A stretch of 64,000 nucleotides of DNA from Enterobacter sp. kpr-6 (GTDB lineage: Bacteria; Pseudomonadota; Gammaproteobacteria; Enterobacterales; Enterobacteriaceae), in NCBI RefSeq assembly GCF_900116015.1, contig NZ_FOYH01000009.1, forward strand, positions 99,832 to 163,831, read 5' to 3'. Every line of letters starts with the position of its first letter. Within the stretch, counting starts at the first letter, position 1. Shown here in pieces: positions 6,846 to 17,709 of this stretch. The notes beneath the pieces were generated by a model. The model worked only from the letters and a program-made list of their open reading frames with translations, was not told where the DNA came from and made no database searches. The position numbers and the translations under genes were made by a program.

Positions 6846-8612
6846 TTACGGTTGTCGATTGCGCAAATGCGCAGTGAATGCGGCGGCGTCCATAAAACCG
6901 GCCACCCGCAGCGTGGATTGTTCATTCCCCTGGGCATCGAAGAATAAAATGGTGGGCAGCCCGTGAACATTCAGGGACTTCAGCAGTGCGGCATCCTGCG
7001 CCGTATTTGCCGTCACGTTCGCCTGCAATAACAGGGTGTCTTTCAGTGCGGCCTGCACCTGGGGATCGCTGAAGGTATACTTTTCAAACTCTTTGCAGGC
7101 AACGCACCAGTCGGCGTACAGATCGAGCATTACCGGTTTGCCCTGCGCCAGCGCCTGGTTGAGATCGGAAACGTTAGCGACGGGCGTAAAGTTCAGGTGC
7201 GGCGTGTTTTGCGCGACGCTTGTGCCAAACGCCCAGTCCTGCAACGGACGTGCGCACACTAAAGCCCCGCCCAGGAGAATAATTTGCAGCACGCGCATCC
7301 ACGCGGGTTTCGCCGCAAGGCTTACGATAAATGCCCAGCCGAAGAACGCCACGCCGAGCAGCGACCACAGGCGTAATCCCCAGATGTCGCCGATGACGCG
7401 TTCCAGTAAAAAGACCGGCAGGGCGAGGATCACAAAGCCAAACGCGATTTTGACCTGCGCCATCCACGGGCCGCTTTTGGGCAGCAGCCGGTTGCCGAAC
7501 ACGGTCACCAGGATTAGCGGCAGGCCCATCCCCAGCGCGTACAGGTACAGCGTGCCACCGCCGAAAACGAGATTTCCGCTCTGGGCGATATACAACAGAA
7601 TGGCGCTGAGCGGCGCAGTGGTGCAGGGCGAGCAAATCAGCCCGGCAATCGCGCCCATCGCAAATACGCCGCCAGGCGATCCGCCCTGCTGACGGTTGCT
7701 CATCAGTGCGAGCCGCGTTTGCAGTGAGGAGGGGAGTTGCAGCGTAAACAGGCCAAACATCGACAGCGCCAGCAGCGTGAAGATAGCCGCGAGTCCGATG
7801 AGCACGTAAGGATGTTGCAGCGCCGCCTGGAATTGCAGGCCAGCGGCGGCGACGATCAGACCGAGCGCGGTGTAGGTCAGCGCCATCCCCTGCACATAGA
7901 TGAATGACAGCACTAATGCGCGGCGGGTAGAGAGGCGCTGTTGACCGCCGAGCACGATGCCGGAAATGAGCGGGTACATCGGCAGTACGCAGGGGGTGAA
8001 GGCAATGCCGATACCGATGAGCAGCGCCCAAAGGGGAGAGAAGGGGAGATCGGTTCCCCTCACCCCGGCCCTCTCCCCAGGGGAGAGGGAGTTATTAGCA
8101 TCGGAGCCGATTTTATCTCCCTCCCCCTCGAGAGGGGGAACACCAGCTCCCTCTCCCTGTGGGAGAGGGTCGGGGTGAGGGGCGGCAGCCACGGCAGAAA
8201 GTGGCACCACCCGCGTCTCCGGCGGATAGCAGAACCCGGCGTCGGCGCAGCCCTGGTACGTCACGGTGAGCGTGGCATTTTTCGCGGCTTGTTGCACTGA
8301 AACCGGCAGATCCAGCCGCTGACGGTAAATCTCGCTTTTGCCGTAAAACTCATCTTCATGTTGCTCGCCCGCAGGCAATGTCAGCGGCGCGATATCGGCC
8401 TGAGCCGCCGTCACTTTCACTTGCTGGCGGTAGAGGTAATAGCCCTCTTTAATCTGCCAGTTAAGCTGTAAATCATGCTGGTTTTGCTGGAAATCAAACG
8501 CGAAAGCCTGATCGGCAGGCACGAAATCAGAGCGGCCCGGCGCGTCAAAAAGTCCGGCAAACGTAGGGGCACTGCAAAGCAGTAAAATCAGCGTAAGGAT
8601 GCGTTGAGCCAT
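6846..8612 (-). CDS. dsbD: Thiol:disulfide interchange protein DsbD with repeat-encoded insert
   Basis: DsbD carries electrons from cytoplasmic thioredoxin across the inner membrane to periplasmic DsbC, DsbG and CcmG. The protein has a signal peptide, an alpha domain (cysteines in [11 protein letters not shown]), eight-helix beta domain (FTPCVLP and ICSPCTTAP) and a thioredoxin-like gamma domain (DWCVACK). It is 588 aa against 565 in E. coli. The extra length is in the alpha-beta linker, about residues 144-186, where a 127-bp palindromic repeat is read in frame as Pro-, Gly- and Glu-rich sequence ([22 protein letters not shown]). All catalytic cysteines are kept, so it should be active. It overlaps the cutA end by 25 bases. 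Confidence 0.95.
   Translation of the reverse strand: MAQRILTLILLLCSAPTFAGLFDAPGRSDFVPADQAFAFDFQQNQHDLQLNWQIKEGYYLYRQQVKVTAAQADIAPLTLPAGEQHEDEFYGKSEIYRQRLDLPVSVQQAAKNATLTVTYQGCADAGFCYPPETRVVPLSAVAAAPHPDPLPQGEGAGVPPLEGEGDKIGSDANNSLSPGERAGVRGTDLPFSPLWALLIGIGIAFTPCVLPMYPLISGIVLGGQQRLSTRRALVLSFIYVQGMALTYTALGLIVAAAGLQFQAALQHPYVLIGLAAIFTLLALSMFGLFTLQLPSSLQTRLALMSNRQQGGSPGGVFAMGAIAGLICSPCTTAPLSAILLYIAQSGNLVFGGGTLYLYALGMGLPLILVTVFGNRLLPKSGPWMAQVKIAFGFVILALPVFLLERVIGDIWGLRLWSLLGVAFFGWAFIVSLAAKPAWMRVLQIILLGGALVCARPLQDWAFGTSVAQNTPHLNFTPVANVSDLNQALAQGKPVMLDLYADWCVACKEFEKYTFSDPQVQAALKDTLLLQANVTANTAQDAALLKSLNVHGLPTILFFDAQGNEQSTLRVAGFMDAAAFTAHLRNRQP
8056..8182. repeat. GC-rich palindromic composite repeat inside dsbD
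   Basis: The outer inverted repeats CCCCTCACCCC and GGGGTGAGGGG enclose hairpins with arms CCCTCTCCCC/GGGGAGAGGG, CCCCCTC/GAGGGGG and CCCTCTCCC/GGGAGAGGG. Elements with the same outer arms and hairpins occur at 31294-31389 and 35427-35655. Here the element is translated as part of dsbD without breaking the frame. Confidence 0.85.
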
Positions 8613-8911
8613 GAGAGGTAATCAGTGTCTCCGTGCGTAACCGGCAAAACCAGTAATTCAGGCGTTTGATAAGGGTGGTGAGACTTCAGACAGGCAAGCA
8701 GCGCGTCCTGATGCGTAAGGTCGCTTTTGAGCAGCATCTGGACTTCATACTCCTGCTCCAGCTTGCCTTCCCAGTAATACAGCGAGGTCGCGCCCGGCAG
8801 GATGGTCACGCAGGCTGCAAGTTTATCAGCCAGCACTTTGGCCGCCAGATCCTGGGCGGTGGCTTCATCCGGGGCGGTACAGAGCACAACAACGGCGTCA
8901 GGCGTGTTCAT
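8588..8911 (-). CDS. cutA: Divalent-cation tolerance protein CutA
   Basis: This 107 aa protein starts at ATG 8911, the start that matches CutA length (112 aa in E. coli); an upstream in-frame ATG at 8941 is less likely. It contains the family blocks [33 protein letters not shown] and [15 protein letters not shown]. CutA is a small trimeric ferredoxin-like protein tied to copper tolerance in E. coli. Its 3' end overlaps dsbD by 25 bases, as in E. coli, which implies translational coupling. Confidence 0.95.
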   Translation of the reverse strand: MNTPDAVVVLCTAPDEATAQDLAAKVLADKLAACVTILPGATSLYYWEGKLEQEYEVQMLLKSDLTHQDALLACLKSHHPYQTPELLVLPVTHGDTDYLSWLNASLR

Positions 8912-9004
8912 CGTCAATCTCGACTCGGCGAAAACAGCCACTATAGCACGCGTCCGGGCGGGGGTTCATGCAACGGGCCGCGAGCGGCCCGATTTTAAGC
9001 AGAT

Positions 9005-10306
9005 TTACAACAGTACGCCGCCGAAGATAAAGCCCAGGATCACGCACAGCGCAATGGCAATGACGCCGGGAACCAGGAAGGCGTGGTTGAACACATATTT
9101 GCCGATACGCGTTGAACCGGTGTCATCCATTTCCACCGCTGCCAGCAGCGTCGGATAGGTGGGCAGCACGAACAGCGCAGAGACGGCGGCAAAAGAAGCC
9201 ACTGCCGTCAGCGGGCTGACGCCCAGCAGCAGGGCCGCAGGCATCAGCGCTTTGGTGGTCGCCGCCTGGGAGTAAAGCAGCGTGGCGGCAAAGAACAGTA
9301 CCACTGCCAGCAGCCACGGATAGTTATTCAGCAGATCGCCCGCCACCGTCTGAATATCCTGAATGTGGTTTTTAACAAAGGTGTCGCCAAGCCAGGCCAC
9401 GCCCAGCACGCAGATACAGGCGCTCATCCCGGATTTAAAGGTGCCGGCGTTGAGGATCTCCCCGGTATCCACTTTACAGGTCAGGCAGATCAGCGTGGCG
9501 ATGGTCAGCATAAAGACCACAATCGCTTCGTTACGCGGCAGCACCGGATCGGTGATCAGGCCGACAGTAGGGCTGATGGCTGTTGCATAGACCATCACCG
9601 CCACGATGCCGATTAAAAACAGCACTACCGAACGTTTGGCGTGCGGCTTGAGCTTGAACACCTGGCTGCCGCGCAGTTTCACTTCGCCTTTCGCCAGACG
9701 CTCCTGATAAACCGGATCGTCTTTCAGTTCGCAGCCGAGGAAGTTACACACGATGGCGGTGAGCATCACGGCGATAAGCGTTGTCGGAATACAGATCGCC
9801 AGCAGCGTCAGGTAGCTCACTCCCAGCGGCTCCAGAATACCGGCGAAGAACACCACGGCAGCGGAAATGGGCGAGGCGGTAATCGCAATTTGTGACGCGA
9901 CCACTGCAATGGAGAGTGGGCGCGACGGGCGAATACCCTGTTCTTTTGCCACCTCGGTGATCACCGGCAGCGTGGAGAACGCCGTGTGCCCGGTGCCTGC
10001 CAGAATGGTCATAAACCAGGTCACCAGCGGGGCGAGAAAGGTGATGTATTTCGGATGGCGGCGCAGCATGCGCTCCGCGAGGCTGACGAGGAAATCCATC
10101 CCGCCCGCCACCTGCATGGCCGCGATCGCGGCGATAACCGCCATGATGATTTCAATAACGTCAAAGGGGATCGCGCCGGGTTTGATTTGAAAAAAGAGCG
10201 TCAGGACGAGTACGCCAAACCCACCGGCAAAACCGATGCCGATGCCGCCGAGCCGGGCACCCAGATAAATAGCCAGCAGGACGATAACGAGTTCTGCACC
10301 AAACAT
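9005..10306 (-). CDS. dcuA: Anaerobic C4-dicarboxylate transporter DcuA
   Basis: This 433 aa polytopic inner-membrane protein of the Dcu family matches E. coli DcuA in length and in blocks such as LGARLGGIGIGFAGG, DVIEIIMAVIAA, AQ/ASQIAITASPISAAVV and FVLPTYPTLLAAVEMDDTGSTRIGK. It exchanges aspartate, fumarate, malate and succinate. It follows aspA on the same strand with a terminator between, giving the aspartate ammonia-lyase and aspartate/fumarate exchanger pair that feeds fumarate reductase. Divergence from E. coli is larger than for neighbouring genes. Confidence 0.93.
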   Translation of the reverse strand: MFGAELVIVLLAIYLGARLGGIGIGFAGGFGVLVLTLFFQIKPGAIPFDVIEIIMAVIAAIAAMQVAGGMDFLVSLAERMLRRHPKYITFLAPLVTWFMTILAGTGHTAFSTLPVITEVAKEQGIRPSRPLSIAVVASQIAITASPISAAVVFFAGILEPLGVSYLTLLAICIPTTLIAVMLTAIVCNFLGCELKDDPVYQERLAKGEVKLRGSQVFKLKPHAKRSVVLFLIGIVAVMVYATAISPTVGLITDPVLPRNEAIVVFMLTIATLICLTCKVDTGEILNAGTFKSGMSACICVLGVAWLGDTFVKNHIQDIQTVAGDLLNNYPWLLAVVLFFAATLLYSQAATTKALMPAALLLGVSPLTAVASFAAVSALFVLPTYPTLLAAVEMDDTGSTRIGKYVFNHAFLVPGVIAIALCVILGFIFGGVLL

Positions 10307-10371
10307 AAGAGCCTTCCTTGTTTATTAACAAGTTGATATTGGATTGTTGTATTTTAGTAACGCATATAAAC

Positions 10372-10396
10372 AAAAAGGCACGTCATCTGACGTGCC
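10372..10396 (-). terminator. Terminator/attenuator between aspA and dcuA
   Basis: The stem GGCACGTCA / TGACGTGCC (10377-10396) is followed on the minus strand by an A/T-rich tract starting with five T. It lies just after aspA, so dcuA may be read partly by readthrough. Confidence 0.8.
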
Positions 10397-10415
10397 TTTG
10401 TTTTAGTGGAGCAAT

Positions 10416-11852
10416 TTATTGCTCGCTTTCATCGGTGTACCGTTTCGCCTTGTACGCCGGATGCATCAGGTTTTGCGCCGAGAAGATATCATCCAGCTCC
10501 GCTTCTGTCAGCAGGCCGCGCTCCAGCACGACTTCGCGTACGCTCTTGCCGGTTTCGGCGCAAATCTTGCCGACGATATCGCCATTGTGATGGCCGATAA
10601 ACGGATTGAGGTAGGTCACGATGCCGATGGAGTTGTACACGTAGCTTTCGCACACCGCTTTGTTGGCGGTAATGCCGTTAACGCATTTTTCCAGCAGGTT
10701 GTAGCAGGCGTTGGTCAGAATGTGGATGGATTCAAACATCGCCTGACCAATCACCGGTTCCATCACGTTAAGCTGCAACTGGCCCGCTTCAGAGGCCATG
10801 GTCACGGTGATGTCGTTGCCGATCACTTTAAAGCACACCTGGTTAACCACTTCCGGGATAACCGGGTTCACTTTGGCTGGCATGATGGATGAGCCCGCCT
10901 GCAGTTCCGGCAGGTTGATTTCATTCAGACCGGCGCGCGGGCCAGACGAGAGCAGGCGCAGGTCGTTACAGATTTTAGAGAGCTTGACGGCCAGACGCTT
11001 CAGGGAGCTGTGCACCATGACATATGCGCCGCAGTCGGAGGTGGCTTCAATCAAGTCTTCCGCCGGAACGACCGCCAGGTTGCTCACTTCTGCCAGCTTT
11101 TGCACTGCCAGCTGCTGATAGCCGTCCGGGGTATTTAAGCGCGTGCCGATGGCGGTTGCGCCAAGGTTCACTTCCAGCAGCAGTTCAGCGGTACGCAGCA
11201 GGTTTTTGGTTTCTTCATTCAGCAGTACGTTAAAGGCATGGAATTCCTGACCGAGGGTCATCGGCACCGCGTCCTGCAACTGCGTGCGGCCCATTTTCAG
11301 AATGTCCTGGAACTCTACCGCTTTGTTCTGGAAACCTTCGCCTAACTGATGGATAGCGTCGATCAGTTTCACAATAGAGGCATACACCGCGATGCGGAAA
11401 CCGGTCGGGTAGGCGTCGTTGGTGGACTGGCATTTGTTGACGTGATCGTTCGGGTTGAGGAACTGGTACTCACCTTTCTGGTGGCCCATCAGCTCAAGGC
11501 CAATGTTCGCCAGCACTTCGTTGGTATTCATGTTGACGGATGTGCCCGCGCCGCCCTGATAGACGTCGACCGGGAACTGATCCATGCATTTGCCGTTATT
11601 CAGGACTTCATCACATGCGGCGATGATGACATTAGCCACGCTTTTAGGAATGGTTTGCAGCTCTTTGTTAGCCATCGCTGCGGCTTTCTTGACCATCACC
11701 ATTCCGCGTACAAACTCAGGGATATCGCTGATTTTGTTATTGCTAATGTAAAAGTTTTCAATCGCTCTCAGAGTGTGAACACCATAGTAGGCATCCGCTG
11801 GAACTTCCCTGGTACCCAACAAATCTTCTTCGATACGAATGTTGTTTAACAT
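10416..11852 (-). CDS. aspA: Aspartate ammonia-lyase
   Basis: AspA converts aspartate to fumarate and ammonia in the cytoplasm. The ATG at 11852 with an AAGAAGG site gives 478 aa, the E. coli length; 15 upstream in-frame codons are discarded. The fumarase/aspartase signature [11 protein letters not shown] and the substrate motifs [10 protein letters not shown] and [11 protein letters not shown] are intact. In E. coli the gene is activated by CRP and FNR; a good CRP site lies 188 bases upstream of this start. Confidence 0.97.
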   Translation of the reverse strand: MLNNIRIEEDLLGTREVPADAYYGVHTLRAIENFYISNNKISDIPEFVRGMVMVKKAAAMANKELQTIPKSVANVIIAACDEVLNNGKCMDQFPVDVYQGGAGTSVNMNTNEVLANIGLELMGHQKGEYQFLNPNDHVNKCQSTNDAYPTGFRIAVYASIVKLIDAIHQLGEGFQNKAVEFQDILKMGRTQLQDAVPMTLGQEFHAFNVLLNEETKNLLRTAELLLEVNLGATAIGTRLNTPDGYQQLAVQKLAEVSNLAVVPAEDLIEATSDCGAYVMVHSSLKRLAVKLSKICNDLRLLSSGPRAGLNEINLPELQAGSSIMPAKVNPVIPEVVNQVCFKVIGNDITVTMASEAGQLQLNVMEPVIGQAMFESIHILTNACYNLLEKCVNGITANKAVCESYVYNSIGIVTYLNPFIGHHNGDIVGKICAETGKSVREVVLERGLLTEAELDDIFSAQNLMHPAYKAKRYTDESEQ

Positions 11853-12039
11853 GTGAACCTTCTTAATTAAAGCTGCCAATGAATGCACCAAACACACAGT
11901 AGATCTGTGGTTATGTGTGTTTACTGACCGACGATTATTTCCTTAATCAGCCACGTAACCGGGATCATATGCTGATGATAGCGAAATGCCGTAATCTGGA
12001 TCACTTATTATCTTAGCTGCTGCATTAGTTTTATTGATT

Positions 12040-12055
12040 TGTGAAATACATCACC
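12040..12055. promoter_or_regulatory. Predicted CRP site in the aspA-fxsA intergenic region
   Basis: TGTGA-N6-TCACC matches the CRP consensus at 9 of 10 core positions. With a minus-strand -10-like element in TAAGATAAT (12006-12014) it would sit near -42 of an aspA start point. The 338-base gap (11853-12190) is otherwise free of a recognisable gene; it also serves fxsA. Confidence 0.65.
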
Positions 12056-12190
12056 GGATGAATGATTCCTGAAAAATAGTCGCCTGCTCCGATTGATTTT
12101 TGCCAGGCTGACACCATCTCAGGATCACGCGTGTCGAAAAATGATACCCACAGCGGTCAGAAATCCGCTGGTTACTAACAGGAGAAGCCA

Positions 12191-12658
12191 GTGCGCTGGA
12201 TACCGTTAATTGCTGTTTTTTTATATGTTTACATTGAAATATCGATTTTTATCCAGGTCGCCCATATCTTCGGCGTCCTGCTGACGCTGGTGCTGGTGAT
12301 ATTCACTTCGGTTATTGGTATGTCGCTGGTGCGCAACCAGGGCTTTAAGAATCTCATGCTGATGCAGCAGAAAATGGCGGCGGGTGAAAGCCCGGCGGCA
12401 GAGATGATCAAAAGCGTGTCGCTGATTATTGCCGGGCTGTTACTGCTGTTACCGGGCTTTTTTACCGACTTCCTTGGCCTGCTGTTACTGCTGCCGCCGG
12501 TGCAAAAGCTGCTGACCGTGCGCCTGATGCCGCATCTGCGCTTTTCCCGGATGCCGGGTGGTGGATTCAGCGCCGGAACCCAGGGCGGTCAGACTTTTGA
12601 CGGGGAATACCAGCGCAAAGACGATCAGCGCGACCGCCTCGATCATAAAGACGATTAA
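12191..12658 (+). CDS. fxsA: Membrane protein FxsA
   Basis: This 155 aa inner-membrane protein of the FxsA family starts with GTG after AACAGGAGAAG. It has hydrophobic segments near residues 5-50 and 75-105 (LLLLPGFFTDFLGLLLLLPP) and a charged, Asp- and Arg-rich C-terminus. E. coli FxsA relieves exclusion of phage T7 by the F plasmid when overproduced; its normal role is unknown. It is divergent from aspA and convergent with yjeH. Confidence 0.92.
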   Translation: MRWIPLIAVFLYVYIEISIFIQVAHIFGVLLTLVLVIFTSVIGMSLVRNQGFKNLMLMQQKMAAGESPAAEMIKSVSLIIAGLLLLLPGFFTDFLGLLLLLPPVQKLLTVRLMPHLRFSRMPGGGFSAGTQGGQTFDGEYQRKDDQRDRLDHKDD

Positions 12659-12664
12659 TCTCTC

Positions 12665-12688
12665 AAGGCCGGGTACTCCGGCCTTTTT
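12665..12688 (+). terminator. Terminator of fxsA
   Basis: The stem AAGGCCGG / CCGGCCTT with loop GTACT is followed by five T. It is placed between the convergent genes fxsA and yjeH. Confidence 0.85.
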
Positions 12689-13925
12689 AATTCACGCGGC
12701 GTTTCGGTAAAAACAGCCACAGCGCCGCCAGCATGATGATGGCGTAGAGACTTTTCCAGCCCACCATCGCCAGCAATAACAGACAGAGCACCCCGCCCAC
12801 CGCCGCCAGCGCGCGGTAACGCCCCTTCAGTAACCGGCAGCCCGCCAGCATACACAGCAGATAAATCATGATGAAAATGCCGTTGGCATAAATGATGAGC
12901 GCGTCCAGATTGATATCCAGCATATAAATGCACAGCGTACTGACCACGCAGCAGGCGAGCACAGCGAAAAGCGCGTTGCGCGGGATGTGGCGCGGCGAGA
13001 GACGGGCGAGGCGGCTTTCCGGCAGATACTGCGCCTGCGACCAGACCAGCCGGGAAAAGCTCTGGATATAAATGTTCAGGCTGGCAAAGCAGGCGAGATA
13101 ACCAATCACGCAGGCCACCCACAGCGCTTTTACCCCAAACAGTTGCACAACGATATCCGGGAGCGACGTGGCAGCGGCACGGTCGGCGCTGTAAGCATTA
13201 AAATGCAGTACCAGCACGGTACAGGCCCAGTACACGGTACCTGCCAGCAGCAGGCCAATCATCAGGGCGCGCGGAAAATCGCGTTCCGGCTGTTTGAACT
13301 CAGACGCCAGATGCGCAAAGGCTTCCAGACCGACAAAACACCAGAACATCACGGAAAGTGCGGCGAAAAGCTGTGAAGAGTCGACATCGGTGAGCGCCGG
13401 GAAGGGGATCGCTGTGAGGGTAATATCGCCCACCAGCCAGATAGCGGCGATAAGGGCGACGATTAAAATGGCGACCAGAGTTTGCAGATTGGCGCTGGAG
13501 CGTGCGCCGCGCGAGCCAATCCAGCCGATGATCCCCAGTGTGCCAAGCTCGGCCAGCAAAAGTTGTTCATCGTGCCAGCCAAACAGCGACTGACCAAAAC
13601 CGGTGGCAATGTGCAGGGCCGCAGGTAACCCAACCGGAATGACCGATAAAAACAGCCAGCCGGTGACCCGCTCAAGCCGCTTACCAAACGCCAGCCCGAC
13701 GAAGTGCGCCACGCCGCCCGCGCTGGGGAAATGGCGGCCCAGCAGGGCAAAAACAATAGCGACGGGGAAAACCAGAATAATCAGCGCAGGCCAGGCCCAC
13801 AGGCTGTTATTGCCCGCGACCAGCGCCGCCAGAGCCGGAACGGCAAATACGCCGGTGCCTAATAACGACGTGGACAGCAAGCCCACTCCCTGAGCTAACC
13901 CCAGCTCTTGTTTCAATCCGCTCAT
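12687..13925 (-). CDS. yjeH: L-methionine/branched-chain amino-acid exporter YjeH
   Basis: This 412 aa APC-superfamily transporter has about twelve membrane segments and matches E. coli YjeH (418 aa) over its length: GLLSTSLLGTGVFAVPALAAL at the start, SVMFWCFVGLEAFAHLASEF in the middle and CVIGYLACFASLNIYIQSF later. YjeH exports methionine, leucine, isoleucine and valine. It is divergent from groES, with the groE heat-shock promoter in between. Confidence 0.93.
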   Translation of the reverse strand: MSGLKQELGLAQGVGLLSTSLLGTGVFAVPALAALVAGNNSLWAWPALIILVFPVAIVFALLGRHFPSAGGVAHFVGLAFGKRLERVTGWLFLSVIPVGLPAALHIATGFGQSLFGWHDEQLLLAELGTLGIIGWIGSRGARSSANLQTLVAILIVALIAAIWLVGDITLTAIPFPALTDVDSSQLFAALSVMFWCFVGLEAFAHLASEFKQPERDFPRALMIGLLLAGTVYWACTVLVLHFNAYSADRAAATSLPDIVVQLFGVKALWVACVIGYLACFASLNIYIQSFSRLVWSQAQYLPESRLARLSPRHIPRNALFAVLACCVVSTLCIYMLDINLDALIIYANGIFIMIYLLCMLAGCRLLKGRYRALAAVGGVLCLLLLAMVGWKSLYAIIMLAALWLFLPKRRVN

Positions 13926-14056
13926 TGTTTTTTCTCACCGCGTCAAAGAGCACGGAGGATAGCATAACCGCCTCTGCCATTGCGGTCGGGTTCCCCCCTC
14001 ACTTCTGGCAGGGAGACGATTTTGTACCTTGGGCAAAATTTTTTTTCCGATCCCCC

Positions 14057-14083
14057 CTTGAAGGGTTATCGATATACCCCCAT
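14057..14083 (+). promoter_or_regulatory. Heat-shock (sigma-32) promoter of groESL
   Basis: A -35 CTTGAA (14057-14062) and a -10 CCCCAT (14078-14083), 15 bases apart, match the sigma-32 consensus and the known E. coli groE promoter. Confidence 0.9.
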
Positions 14084-14164
14084 CTCTGACGTCACCAGCC
14101 GGGAACCACCAAAAAACCGGCGTCATCGATAACCGATACTGACTTTCTCAAAGGAGAGCTATCA

Positions 14165-14458
14165 ATGAGTATTCGTCCATTGCATGACCGTGTCATCGTC
14201 AAGCGTAAAGAAGTTGAGTCCAAATCCGCGGGCGGCATCGTACTGACCGGAAGTGCTGCGGGTAAATCTACTCGTGGCGAAATCATCGCTGTTGGTAAAG
14301 GCCGCATCCTGGAAAACGGTAGCGTACAGCCGCTGGACGTGAAAGTGGGCGATATCGTCATTTTCAACGACGGCTACGGTGTGAAGTCTGAAAAGATCGA
14401 CGATCAAGAAGTGCTGATCATGTCCGAAAGCGACATTCTGGCAATTGTTGAAGCGTAA
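14165..14458 (+). CDS. groS: Co-chaperonin GroES
   Basis: This 97 aa co-chaperonin forms the heptameric lid on GroEL. It carries the mobile loop ([15 protein letters not shown]) and C-terminal strand ending AIVEA. AAGGAGAGC precedes the ATG. It is first in the groESL operon behind the sigma-32 promoter. Confidence 0.99.
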   Translation: MSIRPLHDRVIVKRKEVESKSAGGIVLTGSAAGKSTRGEIIAVGKGRILENGSVQPLDVKVGDIVIFNDGYGVKSEKIDDQEVLIMSESDILAIVEA

Positions 14459-14474
14459 TCCACGCGCGAACTGA

Positions 14475-16148
<1,674 letters not shown>

Positions 16149-16203
16149 TTGCCCTGCGTCCAGCATTCTGAATGATTTGGACGCACACCTCGCATAAATG
16201 AAC

Positions 16204-16236
16204 AAACCCCTGGGCAGAAATGTCCGGGGGTTTTTC
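16204..16236 (+). terminator. Terminator of groESL
   Basis: The stem AAACCCCTGGGCA / TGTCCGGGGGTTT with loop GAAA is followed by a T-rich tract (TTTTTCTTTT). Confidence 0.9.
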
Positions 16237-16308
16237 TTTTGGTCATCTTTTTAGTATAAGGTTTAGACACGGACAGCTTTTGTCGGGTTGATTAAAACGA
16301 GGAATAAA

Positions 16309-16662
16309 ATGCGCGTTATCGTTGGTGCAGGGATTGTCGGGGCAGCGCTGCTGCTGGCTGGGTGTAGCGCCAGTAATGAACTGACCTCTGGCGGGCAAAA
16401 CGTCCGCTTTGTGGAAGATAAGCCGAGTGCGGATTGCCGCTTGATTGGCACCGCCACCGGTAAGCAAAGTAACTGGCTTTCCGGTCAACATGGCGAAGAG
16501 GGCGGTTCAATGCGTGGGGCAGCAAATGCGCTGCGTAATGAGGCGGCAAATATGGGCGGCAACGTGATTTATAGCGTCAGCAGTCCGACGCAGGGCTTTA
16601 TGTCGAGCTTTGTCCCGACCGCCAGCGAAATGACCGGCCAGGTTTATAATTGCCCGAACTGA
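16309..16662 (+). CDS. yjeI: DUF4156 lipoprotein YjeI
   Basis: This 117 aa protein from ATG 16309 (after GAGGAATAAA) has a lipoprotein signal with lipobox LLAGC. The mature part shares with E. coli YjeI the block TGKQSNWLSGQHGEEGGSMR and the end GQVYNCPN. Its function is unknown. Upstream in-frame ATG 16288 would add seven residues and lacks a ribosome site. Confidence 0.92.
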   Translation: MRVIVGAGIVGAALLLAGCSASNELTSGGQNVRFVEDKPSADCRLIGTATGKQSNWLSGQHGEEGGSMRGAANALRNEAANMGGNVIYSVSSPTQGFMSSFVPTASEMTGQVYNCPN

Positions 16663-16678
16663 TTGTCGGGCAAAGACA

Positions 16679-16703
16679 AGTGAACCCCCTCGCGGGGTTC
16701 ACT
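16679..16703. terminator. Hairpin between yjeI and yjeJ
   Basis: The stem AGTGAACCCC / GGGGTTCACT sits between convergent yjeI and yjeJ and has no clear T-run on either strand. It may end transcription from both sides. Confidence 0.45.
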
Positions 16704-16707
16704 GCTA

Positions 16708-17565
16708 TCAGGCAGCGGATTGCTCAGATTGATGACGCAGACTATGCACCGCATGCAGGCACTGATCCTGCGTCAGCGTTACGGGTTTATCAGCGACCAG
16801 CGTTCTGACCAACACCTTACAAGGTATATTCTCCAGTTTGCGCAGACGATTGCTGTAACGCAGAAGGCGTTTCGCAATGCTTTGTGCTTCTTTTGAATTT
16901 GAAGGGGCGCGTGTTTTAATCACCGTGCCGCAGGCTTGCTCCTCTCCCTGCTCATTTTTATACAGATACACCAGCGTCAGATAATAATTAAACAGCGCGT
17001 GTTTCCATTCCGGATGCTGATAAGTATCAAATTCCAGTTGACCTTTATCTTTGCAATCGACGTCATACAGCGGCAGAAAATCCAGAATTGAAGACACGCT
17101 GTCTAAAATAGCGCGCAGTCCGGCGTTATTCATCGCCAGAATAATCACATTTACCAGCAGGCGCATTTGCGTATCATTGATGAGTAAGGTGACGGTATCA
17201 CCCCCGTTAAGAGACAACTCAAGCGTCACGCTGTCAGCGGCATTGTGGGTTAAGGTTACGCGCTCCACACGCTGGCGCACATCCGCATTTTTTAATTCAT
17301 CTTCCATCATGACTGGCGCATTTTGCTGCAATTTTTTTTCAGCCGATTCAGTGGCTTTATCAAAATTTTTGCGCGCGCTGTCGCTGAGTAAACTTTTCAT
17401 ATGCAAACGTTGCTCAATACTGAGCAGGAGATCTTTTAAAGATAATAAAGGGAAGAACAGTAAATTTTCTTTTTTCTTGTCGTGCTTAATTTTTAAAGCC
17501 AGTGCAATAAATTGATTATTATGACGAATAACACCAGTGTTCATTCCATGAATAGTTAAGGGCAT
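16708..17565 (-). CDS. yjeJ: Uncharacterised protein YjeJ
   Basis: This 285 aa cytoplasmic protein is the counterpart of E. coli YjeJ (289 aa). Shared blocks include LTIHGMNTGVIR, LDFLPLYDVDCKDKG, YQHPEWKHALFNYYL and the C-terminal PCKVLVRTLVADKPVTLTQDQC-like segment. ATG 17565 is chosen because it matches the E. coli N-terminus; an in-frame ATG at 17586 would add seven residues. The 5' half is AT-rich. No domain of known function is visible. Confidence 0.85.
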   Translation of the reverse strand: MPLTIHGMNTGVIRHNNQFIALALKIKHDKKKENLLFFPLLSLKDLLLSIEQRLHMKSLLSDSARKNFDKATESAEKKLQQNAPVMMEDELKNADVRQRVERVTLTHNAADSVTLELSLNGGDTVTLLINDTQMRLLVNVIILAMNNAGLRAILDSVSSILDFLPLYDVDCKDKGQLEFDTYQHPEWKHALFNYYLTLVYLYKNEQGEEQACGTVIKTRAPSNSKEAQSIAKRLLRYSNRLRKLENIPCKVLVRTLVADKPVTLTQDQCLHAVHSLRHQSEQSAA

Positions 17566-17674
17566 TTTAATATTCCATGATTGCAAAAGATAAATATATT
17601 CCGGGCTATGAAACGTCAGGGCGTTTCGCCATTACGGAGAGGAAACCGGGGCAGTATAAAGTGAGATGAGGGGC

Positions 17675-17702
17675 AAAAAAGAGTCCGAAAACGGACTCTT
17701 AA
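17675..17702 (-). terminator. Terminator of epmB
   Basis: The stem GAGTCCG / CGGACTC with loop AAAA is followed on the minus strand by six T. It is located eight bases after the epmB stop. Confidence 0.88.
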
Positions 17703-17709
17703 AAAAGGG

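Noticed and set aside
8979..9000. GC-rich hairpin GGGCCGC/GCGGCCC after dcuA as a terminator
   Set aside because: The stem is good but the T-run follows on the plus strand, where no gene ends; on the dcuA strand there is none, so it is not listed as a terminator.
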